Source of the DNA: Bisbaumannia salifodinae | GTDB lineage: Bacteria; Pseudomonadota; Gammaproteobacteria; Pseudomonadales; Halomonadaceae | Length of the DNA stretch: 64,000 bases | Strand: one strand, 5' to 3' | Assembly: GCF_039522585.1 (NCBI RefSeq) | Contig: NZ_BAAADR010000001.1 | In this document: positions 17,042 through 24,519 of the stretch, in pieces | How the letters are laid out: every line of letters begins with the position of its first letter | How positions within the stretch are numbered: the stretch's first letter is position 1 | Position numbers and translations under genes: made by a program | The notes under the pieces: generated by a model | Seen by the model: the letters and a program-made list of their open reading frames with translations, nothing else | Told to the model about the DNA's origin: nothing | Database searches by the model: none

Positions 17042-17605
17042 CTAGATCGCATCCAGGGCGTCAGGAGCCCGGGGCGTCAGGGCCAGGGCCCCGGGCTCTA
17101 CCGGATACAGGGTATAGACCAGGGTCACCGTATGGACCTCCGCGGGCAGGTCCCGGGTCAGTTGGAACACCAGGGGCACCTCCAGGCGTTCGCCCGCCGC
17201 CAGGCGCTGCTCCTCGAAGCAGAAGCAGCTCACCTTGCGCAGATGGCGATTGGCATTGGAGGGCGAGACGCTGGGCACCGCCCGTCCCCATTGGGGAGTC
17301 TCGCTCTGATTGACGAAGGTGAAATCCACCTCCACGACCTGGCCGGGATGCATCCGCAATTGCCGCTGCGCCACCTCCAGCCGCCAGGGCAGCCCGGAAC
17401 CGCTGCGGGTTACCAGTTGCACGGTCACATAGCGGGAGTCGTCCACCGCCTCATGCATCAAGGCCTGGGCGCTGGTATCCACCTTGCCGTTGAGCCCGGT
17501 GAGGCGGCAGAAGACGTCATAGAGGGGCACCAGGGCGAAGGCAAAGCCGAACATCGCCACCAGGACCACCAGGGTACGGCTCACCGTGCGTTGTACCGGA
17601 CTCAT
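17042..17605 (-). CDS. ctaG: Cytochrome oxidase assembly protein CtaG/Cox11
   Basis: A 187-residue protein with one N-terminal membrane anchor and a periplasmic copper-binding immunoglobulin-like domain; Cox11 delivers Cu to the CuB site of subunit I. The copper motif is seen as KVSCFCFEEQRL, followed by VPLVFQLTRDLP and the TLVYTLYPVE end. It is placed between ctaD and ctaE, the normal order for this family. Confidence 0.96.
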   Translation of the reverse strand: MSPVQRTVSRTLVVLVAMFGFAFALVPLYDVFCRLTGLNGKVDTSAQALMHEAVDDSRYVTVQLVTRSGSGLPWRLEVAQRQLRMHPGQVVEVDFTFVNQSETPQWGRAVPSVSPSNANRHLRKVSCFCFEEQRLAAGERLEVPLVFQLTRDLPAEVHTVTLVYTLYPVEPGALALTPRAPDALDAI

Positions 17606-17638
17606 CGAGACCTCCCGGCGGGATTCCCCGCCGCCTGT

Positions 17639-19270
17639 TCAGGGGTGGGGCTGAGGGATCACATGGGGCGGCGTCTCGAAGGTGTGCAACGGCGCCGGAC
17701 TGGGCACGCTCCACTCCAGGTCCTGGGCCCCTTCCCAGGCCTTGGCCGGCGCCTTCTCGCCGCCCCTCACGCACTTGACGATCACCGCTACGAAGAGCAA
17801 CTGGGAGAGCCCGAACAGGAAGGCCCCCAGGCTCGACACCAGGTTGAAGTCGGCGAACTGCAAGGCATAGTCGGGAATCCGTCGCGGCATGCCCGCCAGC
17901 CCCGAGAAGTGCATGGGAAAGAAGGTCAGGTTGACGCCGATCACCGACAGCCAGAAGTGCCAACGCCCCAGCACCTCGCTGGGATAGTGGCCGGTCCACT
18001 TGGGCAGCCAGTAGTAGGCCCCGGCCATGATCGAGAAGATCGCCCCGGGCACCAGCACATAGTGGAAATGGGCCACCACGAAGTAGGTGTCGTGGTACTG
18101 GAAGTCCGCCGGGGCGATGGCCAGCATCAGCCCCGAGAAGCCACCGATGGTAAACAACACCACGAAGGCCAGGGCGAACAACATGGGGGTCTCGAAGGTG
18201 ATGGAGCCCTGGAACAGGGTAGTGATCCAGTTGAACACCTTCACGCCGGTGGGCACCGCGATCAGCATGGTGGTGTACATGAAGAAGAGCTCGGCCACCA
18301 GCGGCAGCCCCACCACGAACATATGGTGCGCCCAGACCAGGAAGGAGAGGATGGCGATGGAGGCGGTGGCATACACCATGGAGGCGTAGCCGAACAGCGG
18401 CTTGCGGGCGAAGGTGGGAATGATCGCCGAGACGATGCCGAAGGCCGGCAGGATCATGATGTAGACCTCGGGGTGCCCGAAGAACCAGAACAGGTGCTGG
18501 AAGAGCACCGGGTCGCCGCCGCCGGCGGCATCGAAGAAGCTGGTGCCGAAGTTGATATCCAGCAGCATCATGGTGATCACCCCGGCCAGCACCGGCATCA
18601 CCGCGATCAGCAGGAAGGCGGTGATCAGCCAGGTCCAGACGAACAGCGGCATGTCCATCATGCGCATCCCCGGGGCGCGCAGATTGAGGATGGTGGCGAT
18701 GATATTGATCGCCCCCAGGATCGAGCTGATCCCGGCCAGGTGCATGCCGAGGATAAAGAAGGTGGTCGACGGCGGCGCATAGGTGGTGGAGAGCGGCGCA
18801 TAGAAGGTCCAGCCGAAGTTGGGCCCGCCCCCCGGCATCAGCAGAGTGGAGAGCAGCAGGGTAAAGGCCACCGGCAACAGCCAGAAACTGAAGTTGTTGA
18901 GCCGCGGCAGGGCCATGTCCGGGGCCCCGATCTGCAGGGGGATCATCCAGTTGGCCAGGCCGGTGAAGGCCGGCATCACCGCGGCGAAGACCATGATCAG
19001 GCCATGCAGGGTGGTCATCTGGTTGAAGAATTCGGGATCGACGAACTGCAGCCCCGGCTGGAACAGTTCCAGGCGCACCACCAGGGCGAAGATGCCGCCG
19101 ATAAAGAACATGATCAGCGAGAAGATCAGGTAGAGGCTGCCGATCTCCTTGTGATTGGTGGTCAGCAACCAACGCAGGATCCCCTTCGGTGGGGTGGCGT
19201 GAGTGTCGGCGGCGAGCCCGGCGCCGCCGGCGCTATGCTCGAAGGGGGGCTTGGGCAGCTTCGATGCCAT
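17639..19270 (-). CDS. ctaD: Cytochrome c oxidase subunit I (first aa3 oxidase)
   Basis: The catalytic subunit with haem a, haem a3 and CuB, 543 residues. The low-spin haem ligand is in LHGLIMVF; FGHPEVYIMILPAFGI gives the E of the D-channel and the His-Tyr pair; WAHHMFV gives two more CuB histidines; and VVAHFHYVLVPG gives the a3 and second haem a ligands. The D-pathway aspartate is in GAPDMALPRLNN. This fits an A1-type oxidase. Confidence 0.98.
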   Translation of the reverse strand: MASKLPKPPFEHSAGGAGLAADTHATPPKGILRWLLTTNHKEIGSLYLIFSLIMFFIGGIFALVVRLELFQPGLQFVDPEFFNQMTTLHGLIMVFAAVMPAFTGLANWMIPLQIGAPDMALPRLNNFSFWLLPVAFTLLLSTLLMPGGGPNFGWTFYAPLSTTYAPPSTTFFILGMHLAGISSILGAINIIATILNLRAPGMRMMDMPLFVWTWLITAFLLIAVMPVLAGVITMMLLDINFGTSFFDAAGGGDPVLFQHLFWFFGHPEVYIMILPAFGIVSAIIPTFARKPLFGYASMVYATASIAILSFLVWAHHMFVVGLPLVAELFFMYTTMLIAVPTGVKVFNWITTLFQGSITFETPMLFALAFVVLFTIGGFSGLMLAIAPADFQYHDTYFVVAHFHYVLVPGAIFSIMAGAYYWLPKWTGHYPSEVLGRWHFWLSVIGVNLTFFPMHFSGLAGMPRRIPDYALQFADFNLVSSLGAFLFGLSQLLFVAVIVKCVRGGEKAPAKAWEGAQDLEWSVPSPAPLHTFETPPHVIPQPHP

Positions 19271-19320
19271 CGGAGTTCTCCCTGGTTCTTGTCGTGGATC
19301 GGCCGGGCGATCGGACCCGA

Positions 19321-20436
19321 TCAGCGGGCCAGTCGCTCGGCGACCTGTGAGGGCTGCACCACATCACCGGTATCATTGCCCCAGGCATTCCGGGTGAAGG
19401 TCACCACCGCCGCCAGCTCCACCGGGTTGAGGGTGCTGCGAAAGGCCGGCATGGCGGTGCCGGAGACACCATTGATCACGGTGCTGAGCTGCCACTCCAG
19501 ATCGTCAAGCAGGCGGGGGTTGCCGGCCAGTGCCGGGAAGGTGGGGGGCATGCCCTGCCCCTCGGCCTGGTGGCAGGAGATGCAAATGGCCCCATAGACC
19601 TCCTCACCGCGGGCCATCAGCTCCTCCAGGGCCCAGTCGCGATCCACCCCGAGGGCCTCCTGGGCCGCCTCGTCGCGGCGCTCGGCGAGCCAGGCATCGA
19701 ACGCCGCTTCTTCCATGGCATGCACCACGACAGGCATAAAGCCATGATCCAGGCCGCACAACTCGGCACACTGGCCGCGATAGATGCCGGGCTCGTTGAT
19801 GCGTACCCAGTTCTCGTTGACGAAGCCGGGCACGGTATCCTGCTTCACCGCCAGGTCCGGCACCCACCAGGAGTGGATGACATCATCGGAGGTGAACAGG
19901 AAACGCACCTTGCGATTGATGGGTAGCACCAGGGGATTGTCCACATCCAGGAGATAGGTCTCGCCGCGCTCTTCCTCGCCGCGGATCTGTGCCCGGGGGG
20001 TGCTGAGACTGGAGGTGAAGGCCACCTCCTCCCCCAGGTATTCATAGCGCCAGCGCCACTGCTGGCCGGTCACCATGACATCCAGCTCGGCATCGGAAGC
20101 GTCGTACATGCTTTTCAGGGTGGCCGTGGCCGGCACCGCCATGCCGACCAGGATCAGCAGCGGCAGCGTGGTCCAGATCACCTCCACGGTGGTGTGCTCG
20201 TGGAAATTGGCCGCCTTGGGGTGACGAGAGCGGCGATAGCGGAACAGTGAATAGAACATCACGCCGAAGACCACCAGACCGATCACCACGCAAATCCAGA
20301 AGATGATCATATGCAGGGAGTAGATCTCGCGGCTGATGTCGGTGACCCCCAGCGGCATATTCCAGCCATCGGCCTGTGCCTGAGCGCTCAGTCCCACCAC
20401 GCCACTCCCCGACAACCAAGCGAACCTCCTGGACAT
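19321..20436 (-). CDS. ctaC: Cytochrome c oxidase subunit II with fused cytochrome c domain
   Basis: A 371-residue subunit II: an N-terminal signal/processing region, two membrane helices (IIFWICVVIGLVVFGVMF; LLILVGMAVPAT), then a cupredoxin domain with a full CuA site (DVIHSWWVP, CAELCG, DHGFM) and a C-terminal class I cytochrome c (CISCH, with MP as candidate Met ligand in TAMPAF). It is therefore a caa3-like subunit. The frame opens upstream at TTG 20583, but the ATG at about 20436 has AAGGAGG directly before it. Confidence 0.96.
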   Translation of the reverse strand: MSRRFAWLSGSGVVGLSAQAQADGWNMPLGVTDISREIYSLHMIIFWICVVIGLVVFGVMFYSLFRYRRSRHPKAANFHEHTTVEVIWTTLPLLILVGMAVPATATLKSMYDASDAELDVMVTGQQWRWRYEYLGEEVAFTSSLSTPRAQIRGEEERGETYLLDVDNPLVLPINRKVRFLFTSDDVIHSWWVPDLAVKQDTVPGFVNENWVRINEPGIYRGQCAELCGLDHGFMPVVVHAMEEAAFDAWLAERRDEAAQEALGVDRDWALEELMARGEEVYGAICISCHQAEGQGMPPTFPALAGNPRLLDDLEWQLSTVINGVSGTAMPAFRSTLNPVELAAVVTFTRNAWGNDTGDVVQPSQVAERLAR

Positions 20437-20580
20437 CGGCGCCTCCTTCGTTGTTATGGGTCCCTGACGAACTATCGCCGGACTCAATATTAGCCAAGTC
20501 TGGAAGGAGTATAGGAAAGATCCCGCGGCCGCCCGCCCGGGAGGGCATGGCTTCCTAAACGCAGCCATCAACGCAGCCCT

Positions 20581-20713
20581 CAATCGAAAACACAGCGCTC
20601 AATTGAAAGCACAGCCCTCAATCGAAAACGCGGCACTCAACCGAAGACGCAGCACTCAACCGAAGACGCGGCGCCCCAGCAGGAGCACCGCGCTCAATTG
20701 AAAACGCAAGCTT
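20581..20713. repeat. 19-bp degenerate tandem array between DUF2970 and ctaC
   Basis: Seven consecutive 19-bp units start at 20581. Examples are CAATCGAAAACACAGCGCT, CAATTGAAAGCACAGCCCT, CAATCGAAAACGCGGCACT and CAACCGAAGACGCAGCACT; the sixth unit is eroded. A partial copy precedes at about 20566. The last unit runs into the DUF2970 stop codon. The period is not a multiple of three, so it is not a coding repeat. Confidence 0.8.
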
Positions 20714-20889
20714 CAACGGGCGGCCAGCACCGCAACGACGGCCACCAGGATCACCAGCCCCCCGGCGACGAGCAGCCCCACCAGAATAAAGTCGGCGGGC
20801 CGTCCGCCCTCGAAATCGCGCCGTCGCTGGCGCTCCTTCTGAACGCCGAAGAAGGCCGCCAGCACCGACTTGATGACCTGCCACATCAT
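20713..20889 (-). CDS. DUF2970 small membrane protein
   Basis: A 58-residue frame from ATG 20887-20889 (GGAG five bases before it) to TGA 20713-20715. The protein opens MMWQVIKSVLAAFFGVQ, has a charged segment KERQRRRDFEGGRPADF, and ends in one transmembrane helix. This is the DUF2970 pattern commonly seen near respiratory oxidase genes. Function is unknown. The 19-bp tandem array separates it from ctaC. Confidence 0.8.
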   Translation of the reverse strand: MMWQVIKSVLAAFFGVQKERQRRRDFEGGRPADFILVGLLVAGGLVILVAVVAVLAAR

Positions 20890-21021
20890 CGCTTCTCCCC
20901 AGCTGCTACCCTTTTACCTTGCCCTAGGACAAGGAAAGCTGCCGGCGCGGGATTCAACGCCGGAGGAGCCGACTATACTAAAAGAGTTTGCCCACGCCTT
21001 TCACTCACGGAGGTTAGCCCC

Positions 21022-21366
21022 ATGCCCCAAGCCGCACGCTCCACCGCCCCCCTAGCCCCGAGCCAGCCGCTGATGCAGTGGTGGCTCCACCACTGGATGG
21101 ACGGCTCCACCCCTATGGCGCGCCTGCAGATGGCCTGGATGGCCAGCGCCGGCGAAGCCGTGCAGGCCGAGTTGGAGTTTCTTGGCGCCTGCGCCGATAT
21201 GCAGCAGCGCTGGGCCCACTGCCTCAACCGGGAGGCCGATCCCCAGGCCCTCGGCGAGTGCTACCAGGGGCTGGTTCAGGAGATGGCCGACGCCCAGTTC
21301 AAGCGCCTGCACCGGGTCAGCCAACTACCCGATGACTTTCGCCAGCAGGTCTGGGAAGAGCTGTAA
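21022..21366 (+). CDS. Hypothetical helical protein, 114 residues
   Basis: From ATG 21022, with GGAGG eight bases upstream, the protein is predicted helical and Trp/Met-rich near the start (PLMQWWLHHWMDGSTPMARLQ). It has the segment EFLGACADMQQRWAHCL and an acidic C-terminus ending VWEEL. No signal or membrane segment is seen. The amphipathic helices loosely recall small phasin-like granule proteins, but I cannot assign it. A strong hairpin terminator follows. Confidence 0.7.
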   Translation: MPQAARSTAPLAPSQPLMQWWLHHWMDGSTPMARLQMAWMASAGEAVQAELEFLGACADMQQRWAHCLNREADPQALGECYQGLVQEMADAQFKRLHRVSQLPDDFRQQVWEEL

Positions 21367-21383
21367 GCCCCGAATTGACTGTG

Positions 21384-21413
21384 CAACGGGGCGCCCTCTG
21401 GGGCGCCCCGTTG
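21384..21413. terminator. Bidirectional terminator
   Basis: A perfect 13-bp stem (CAACGGGGCGCCC/GGGCGCCCCGTTG, loop TCTG) lies between the convergent hypothetical gene and lrgB. There is no strong T-run on either side. Confidence 0.7.
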
Positions 21414-21438
21414 CGTTGAAAGACATTCGATCACGGGA

Positions 21439-22167
21439 TCAGAGGCCCAGCAGGCGAGCCACCAGCGGCAGGATAAAGGCGGTCAACAGCCCGGTCAGGC
21501 CCATGGCGAGTCCCGAGAAGGCTCCGGCCAGGGCGCCATACTGAGCGAAGCTATGAGCCGTGCCGAAGCCGTGGGCGGCCAGTCCCATGGCAAAGCCCCG
21601 GGTCTCCGGGTCCTCGATACGCAGGGCACGGAAGATCCACGGCGCCAGGGCGCAGCCGATGGAGCCGGTCAACAGCACCAGGCCCGCCGCCAGGGCGGGA
21701 ATGCCCCCCAGTTGCTCGGCCACCCCCATGGCGATGGGTGAGGTCACCGAGCGCGGCGCCAGGCTCAGTAGCGACTCGCGGCTGGCCCCCAGCAGCATGG
21801 CGATCCCCAGGGTGGAAGCCACCGCGGTGACGATGCCGGTCAGACACCCCACCAGGATCGGCACCAGGCGCCGCCGGATGCGTTCGCGATGATCATAAAG
21901 GGGAATCGCCAGGGCCACGGTGGCCGGCCCCAGCAGGAAGTGAATAAATTGGGCCCCCTCGAAATAGGTGGCGTAATCGATATCCGCCAACAGCAGGAAG
22001 GCGATCAACAAGACGATGGCCAGGATCACCGGATGCACCAGGGGCGTTCCCCCCAGCCAGCGGTTGATACGACTGGCCAGTAGGAAGGCCAGCAGGGTCG
22101 CCAACAGCGCCAGCAGGGGCTGGCCGGCGAGATAGACCCAGAGGCGGTCGAGGTCGGCAAGCATCAT
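21439..22167 (-). CDS. lrgB: LrgB/CidB-family membrane protein
   Basis: A 242-residue protein with about seven hydrophobic helices and the LrgB signatures FLLGPATVALAIPLYDHRERI, RSVTSPIAMGVAEQLGG and AHGFGTAHSFAQ. In other bacteria LrgA/LrgB pairs are holin/antiholin-like and affect murein hydrolase export or small-acid transport; the role here is not shown. Its start overlaps the lrgA stop by 4 bp, so the pair is translationally coupled. Confidence 0.9.
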   Translation of the reverse strand: MMLADLDRLWVYLAGQPLLALLATLLAFLLASRINRWLGGTPLVHPVILAIVLLIAFLLLADIDYATYFEGAQFIHFLLGPATVALAIPLYDHRERIRRRLVPILVGCLTGIVTAVASTLGIAMLLGASRESLLSLAPRSVTSPIAMGVAEQLGGIPALAAGLVLLTGSIGCALAPWIFRALRIEDPETRGFAMGLAAHGFGTAHSFAQYGALAGAFSGLAMGLTGLLTAFILPLVARLLGL

Positions 22168-22523
22168 GCCCCCTCCTCGTCCCGGCGGCGACTCAGCCAG
22201 GCCATCACCTTGGCGGTCACCGCCAGGGTAATCGCGGTGGAAAGCACCAGGGTCACCAGCAGCGGCCAGAGATCGGCGCGGATCAGCTCGAAATGCACCA
22301 TCATGCCCACCCCCGCCGGCACGAACAGCAGGGTCAGATGGCGCAGCAAGCCTTCCCCGGTGCGACGCAGCCCCTCGGGCACCCGGCCCAGCACCAGCAG
22401 GCCCAGCAGCAACAGCGCCATGCCGATCACCGGCCCCGGTATCGGCAGCGCCAGGCCCCGAGCCAGCAGCTCACCGGCCAACTGGCAGCCCAGGAGCACA
22501 CTCATCCCCACGACAATCGGCAT
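22164..22523 (-). CDS. lrgA: CidA/LrgA-family holin-like protein
   Basis: A 119-residue, four-helix membrane protein with the family core LPIPGPVIGMALLLLGLL and FVPAGVGMMVHFELI. It is the usual small partner of LrgB and precedes it with a 4-bp overlap. No LytS/LytR or LysR regulator is adjacent, so control is unknown. Confidence 0.9.
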   Translation of the reverse strand: MPIVVGMSVLLGCQLAGELLARGLALPIPGPVIGMALLLLGLLVLGRVPEGLRRTGEGLLRHLTLLFVPAGVGMMVHFELIRADLWPLLVTLVLSTAITLAVTAKVMAWLSRRRDEEGA

Positions 22524-22573
22524 GATTCCTCCCTTTCGTCACCGGCCGCACCCCGCAGCCGAACAACAACGAA

Positions 22574-22609
22574 AAACGCCCGCCTACCGGGTTGGGTAAG
22601 CGGGCGTTT
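22574..22609 (-). terminator. Rho-independent terminator of tRNA-Pro
   Basis: On the minus strand AAACGCCCGC pairs with GCGGGCGTTT around a 16-nt loop, followed by further T residues (TTTTTCG). It begins about 14 nt after the tRNA 3' CCA, separating the tRNA from lrgA. Confidence 0.85.
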
Positions 22610-22622
22610 CTCTTGGTATTCA

Positions 22623-22699
22623 TGGTCGGAGCGACAGGATTCGAACCTGCGACCTCTGCAACCCCATTGCAGCGCGCTACCAAGCTGCGCCACGCTCCG
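22623..22699 (-). tRNA. tRNA-Pro (anticodon GGG)
   Basis: A 77-nt cloverleaf with acceptor arms CGGAGCG/CGCTCCG, D-arm GCGC...GCGC, anticodon stem CTGCA/TGCAG with loop ATGGGGT (anticodon GGG), T-arm GCAGG-TTCGAAT-CCTGT and an encoded CCA end. GGG reads CCC and CCU proline codons. It is a single gene with its own terminator. Confidence 0.97.
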
Positions 22700-22739
22700 A
22701 CTCGTTTCCGGCGCTTCGTGTGCCCCGAGAACGAGGCGT

Positions 22740-22768
22740 ATATTACCCAGCTTACCGGCAAATGAAAA
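22740..22768 (-). promoter_or_regulatory. Candidate sigma-70 promoter of tRNA-Pro
   Basis: On the minus strand TTTTCA (22763-22768) and TATAAT-like TAATAT (22740-22745) are separated by 17 bp. They lie about 41 bp upstream of the mature tRNA end, which fits a short 5' leader. Confidence 0.5.
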
Positions 22769-22808
22769 CCCCTGATTTGCGATTTTTTTCAAAAGCTTGG
22801 GGCGAGGC

Positions 22809-23129
22809 TCAGAAGAGGAAGAAGCGCAGCCGACTGAGCAGGGTGTAGTGGGACTCCAGGGCCATCAGCCCCGCCAGGAAGAGCAGGACCCCCGGCGGCA
22901 GCAGCACCGTGATGACGATGGCCAGCCGCTCCCAGGCCAGGTGCATGAAGACCGCCATGATCAGCCCCGCCTTGAGCAGCATAAAGGCGGTGATCAGGAA
23001 CCACTTGAGATAGCCCTCCAGGCCGACGTAGTCCACCCCGTAGGAGAGCACGCTGAGGACAAACAGCGCCAGCCATACCCAGAGGTAGGCCCGCAGTGGA
23101 GGATGCGCGCCCCGTACCGGCTCGTTCAT
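22809..23129 (-). CDS. Cytochrome c oxidase subunit IV-like protein (second oxidase)
   Basis: A 106-residue protein with three hydrophobic helices and the prokaryotic COX4 pattern (LFVLSVLSYGVDY, FLITAFMLLKAGLIMAVFMHL, WERLAIV). It is the last gene of the second haem-copper oxidase cluster, 12 bp after a subunit III gene. It probably stabilises the complex. Confidence 0.85.
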   Translation of the reverse strand: MNEPVRGAHPPLRAYLWVWLALFVLSVLSYGVDYVGLEGYLKWFLITAFMLLKAGLIMAVFMHLAWERLAIVITVLLPPGVLLFLAGLMALESHYTLLSRLRFFLF

Positions 23130-23141
23130 GACGACCTCCCG

Positions 23142-23849
23142 CTACCAGAGATAGAAGAACGCGAAGATAAACACCCAGACCAGATCGACGAAGTGCCAGT
23201 AGAGCCCCAGGGACTCCACCATGGCATAACGGCCCCGCCGTCGGGTCATGAAGCCCGGCCGTCGCTCGGCCAATGAGCCCTGCATCACCTTGATCGTCAT
23301 GATCACCAGGAACAGCACCCCGAAGGTCACGTGGGTACCATGGAAGCCGGTGATCAGGAAGAAGCTGGCGCCGAACTGGGCCGCGCCCCAGGGATTGCCC
23401 CAGGGGCGTACCCCCTCCTCGATCAGCTTGGTCCACTCGAAGGCCTGCATGCCCAGGAAGGTCAGCCCCAGCAGGGCCGTCAGCCCCAGCAGACACGCGG
23501 TCATCCCGCGCCGCCCCTCGTGGGCGGACTTCACCGCCAGGGCCATGGTGCCGCTGCTGCTGATCAGCACGAAGGTCATGATGGCGATCAGCAGCAGCGG
23601 AATCGGCTCCCCCCCCAGGCTCAGGGCGAACACCTCGCTGGCATTGGGCCAGGGGTCGGTGGCGGCGATGCGCAGCGTCATATAGCCCACCAGGAAGCAG
23701 GCGAAGATAAAGATGTCGCTGAGGATAAACAGCCAGATCATCGCCTTGTCCCAGGGCATGGCGAAGACACGCCGCTCCGCCGCCCAGTCGGCGACCAGGC
23801 CCCGGGCGGCCTCGGCGGTTCGAGACGATGGGGGATGCGGGTCACTCAT
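23142..23849 (-). CDS. Cytochrome c oxidase subunit III (second oxidase, first copy)
   Basis: A 235-residue subunit III-family protein with a cytoplasmic N-terminus and about five to six helices. Signatures include IWLFILSDIFIFACFLVGY, ITGFHGTHVTFGV and SLGLYWHFVDLVWVFIFAFFYLW. The C-terminal FHG.H and YWHFVD motifs match subunit III. It lies between two other small membrane genes of the cluster. A second subunit III-like gene follows immediately upstream, so the complex may use both. Confidence 0.9.
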   Translation of the reverse strand: MSDPHPPSSRTAEAARGLVADWAAERRVFAMPWDKAMIWLFILSDIFIFACFLVGYMTLRIAATDPWPNASEVFALSLGGEPIPLLLIAIMTFVLISSSGTMALAVKSAHEGRRGMTACLLGLTALLGLTFLGMQAFEWTKLIEEGVRPWGNPWGAAQFGASFFLITGFHGTHVTFGVLFLVIMTIKVMQGSLAERRPGFMTRRRGRYAMVESLGLYWHFVDLVWVFIFAFFYLW

Positions 23850-23859
23850 GATCGCCTCC

Positions 23860-24519
23860 TCAGGTCATCAGCAGGAGCGCGAAGAGCACGCCCCAGACCA
23901 CCAGCAGGTAGTGCCAATAGAGGGCACAGAGCTCGACGCCGGCGGTGATATCGCCCCCCCGCCCCAGGCGCCGCCAGGCACGCCACCAGGCCACCAGGCC
24001 ACCGATCAGATGCAGACCATGCAGCAGGGTCAGCAGGTAGAAGAAGCTGCCGGCGGGACTGGCCTGCAGCGTGGCCCCCGCCGCCGTCAGTTGCCACCAG
24101 GCCAGGCCCTGCCCTGTCAGGAAGGCCAGGCTTAGCCCGCCGCCCCAGGCCAGGCCGGTACGCAACGCCGCGGGCTTCTCCGCCCGGGCCGCTCGCCAGG
24201 CCCGCTGCAGGGCCAGGCTGGCCGCCACCAGCAGCAGGGTATTCCCCCACAGCAGGCCGGGCATGCTCAAGGGGCGCCAGTCGCTGCCCTGCTCCAGGCG
24301 CATCAGGTAGGCACTCACCGTCAGGGCGAATAGCGAGGTGGCCACCGCCAGGATCACCCCCAGGCCGACCCGCGCCGAGGTGGCCCCGGGCGGGGCCTGG
24401 CGGTGCGGCGACTGCCCCGCGGCCTGGGCCTCCCAGGGACGCGCCCCCCAGGAGTGCCGGAACAGCCAGCCACCGAACAGCGCCATCAGCAGCGTCACCA
24501 GGGCCAGGGAAAGGATCAT
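23860..24519 (-). CDS. Second subunit III-family protein of the second oxidase
   Basis: A 219-residue membrane protein from ATG 24517-24519. It starts MILSLALVTLLMALFGGWLF, has a variable basic linker, and carries the subunit III-like segments FFYLLTLLHGLHLIGGLVAWW and CALYWHYLLVVWGVLFALLLM. The histidine motifs are shifted relative to the downstream copy. The frame seems open much further upstream, but that part only shadows subunit I. Start and subunit I stop overlap by 4 bp. Two subunit III-type genes recall the Bradyrhizobium coxMNOP cluster as I remember it. Confidence 0.85.
   Translation of the reverse strand: MILSLALVTLLMALFGGWLFRHSWGARPWEAQAAGQSPHRQAPPGATSARVGLGVILAVATSLFALTVSAYLMRLEQGSDWRPLSMPGLLWGNTLLLVAASLALQRAWRAARAEKPAALRTGLAWGGGLSLAFLTGQGLAWWQLTAAGATLQASPAGSFFYLLTLLHGLHLIGGLVAWWRAWRRLGRGGDITAGVELCALYWHYLLVVWGVLFALLLMT

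Noticed and set aside
20581..20713. CRISPR or coding repeat
   Set aside because: The 19-bp units are adjacent without spacers and the period is not a multiple of three.
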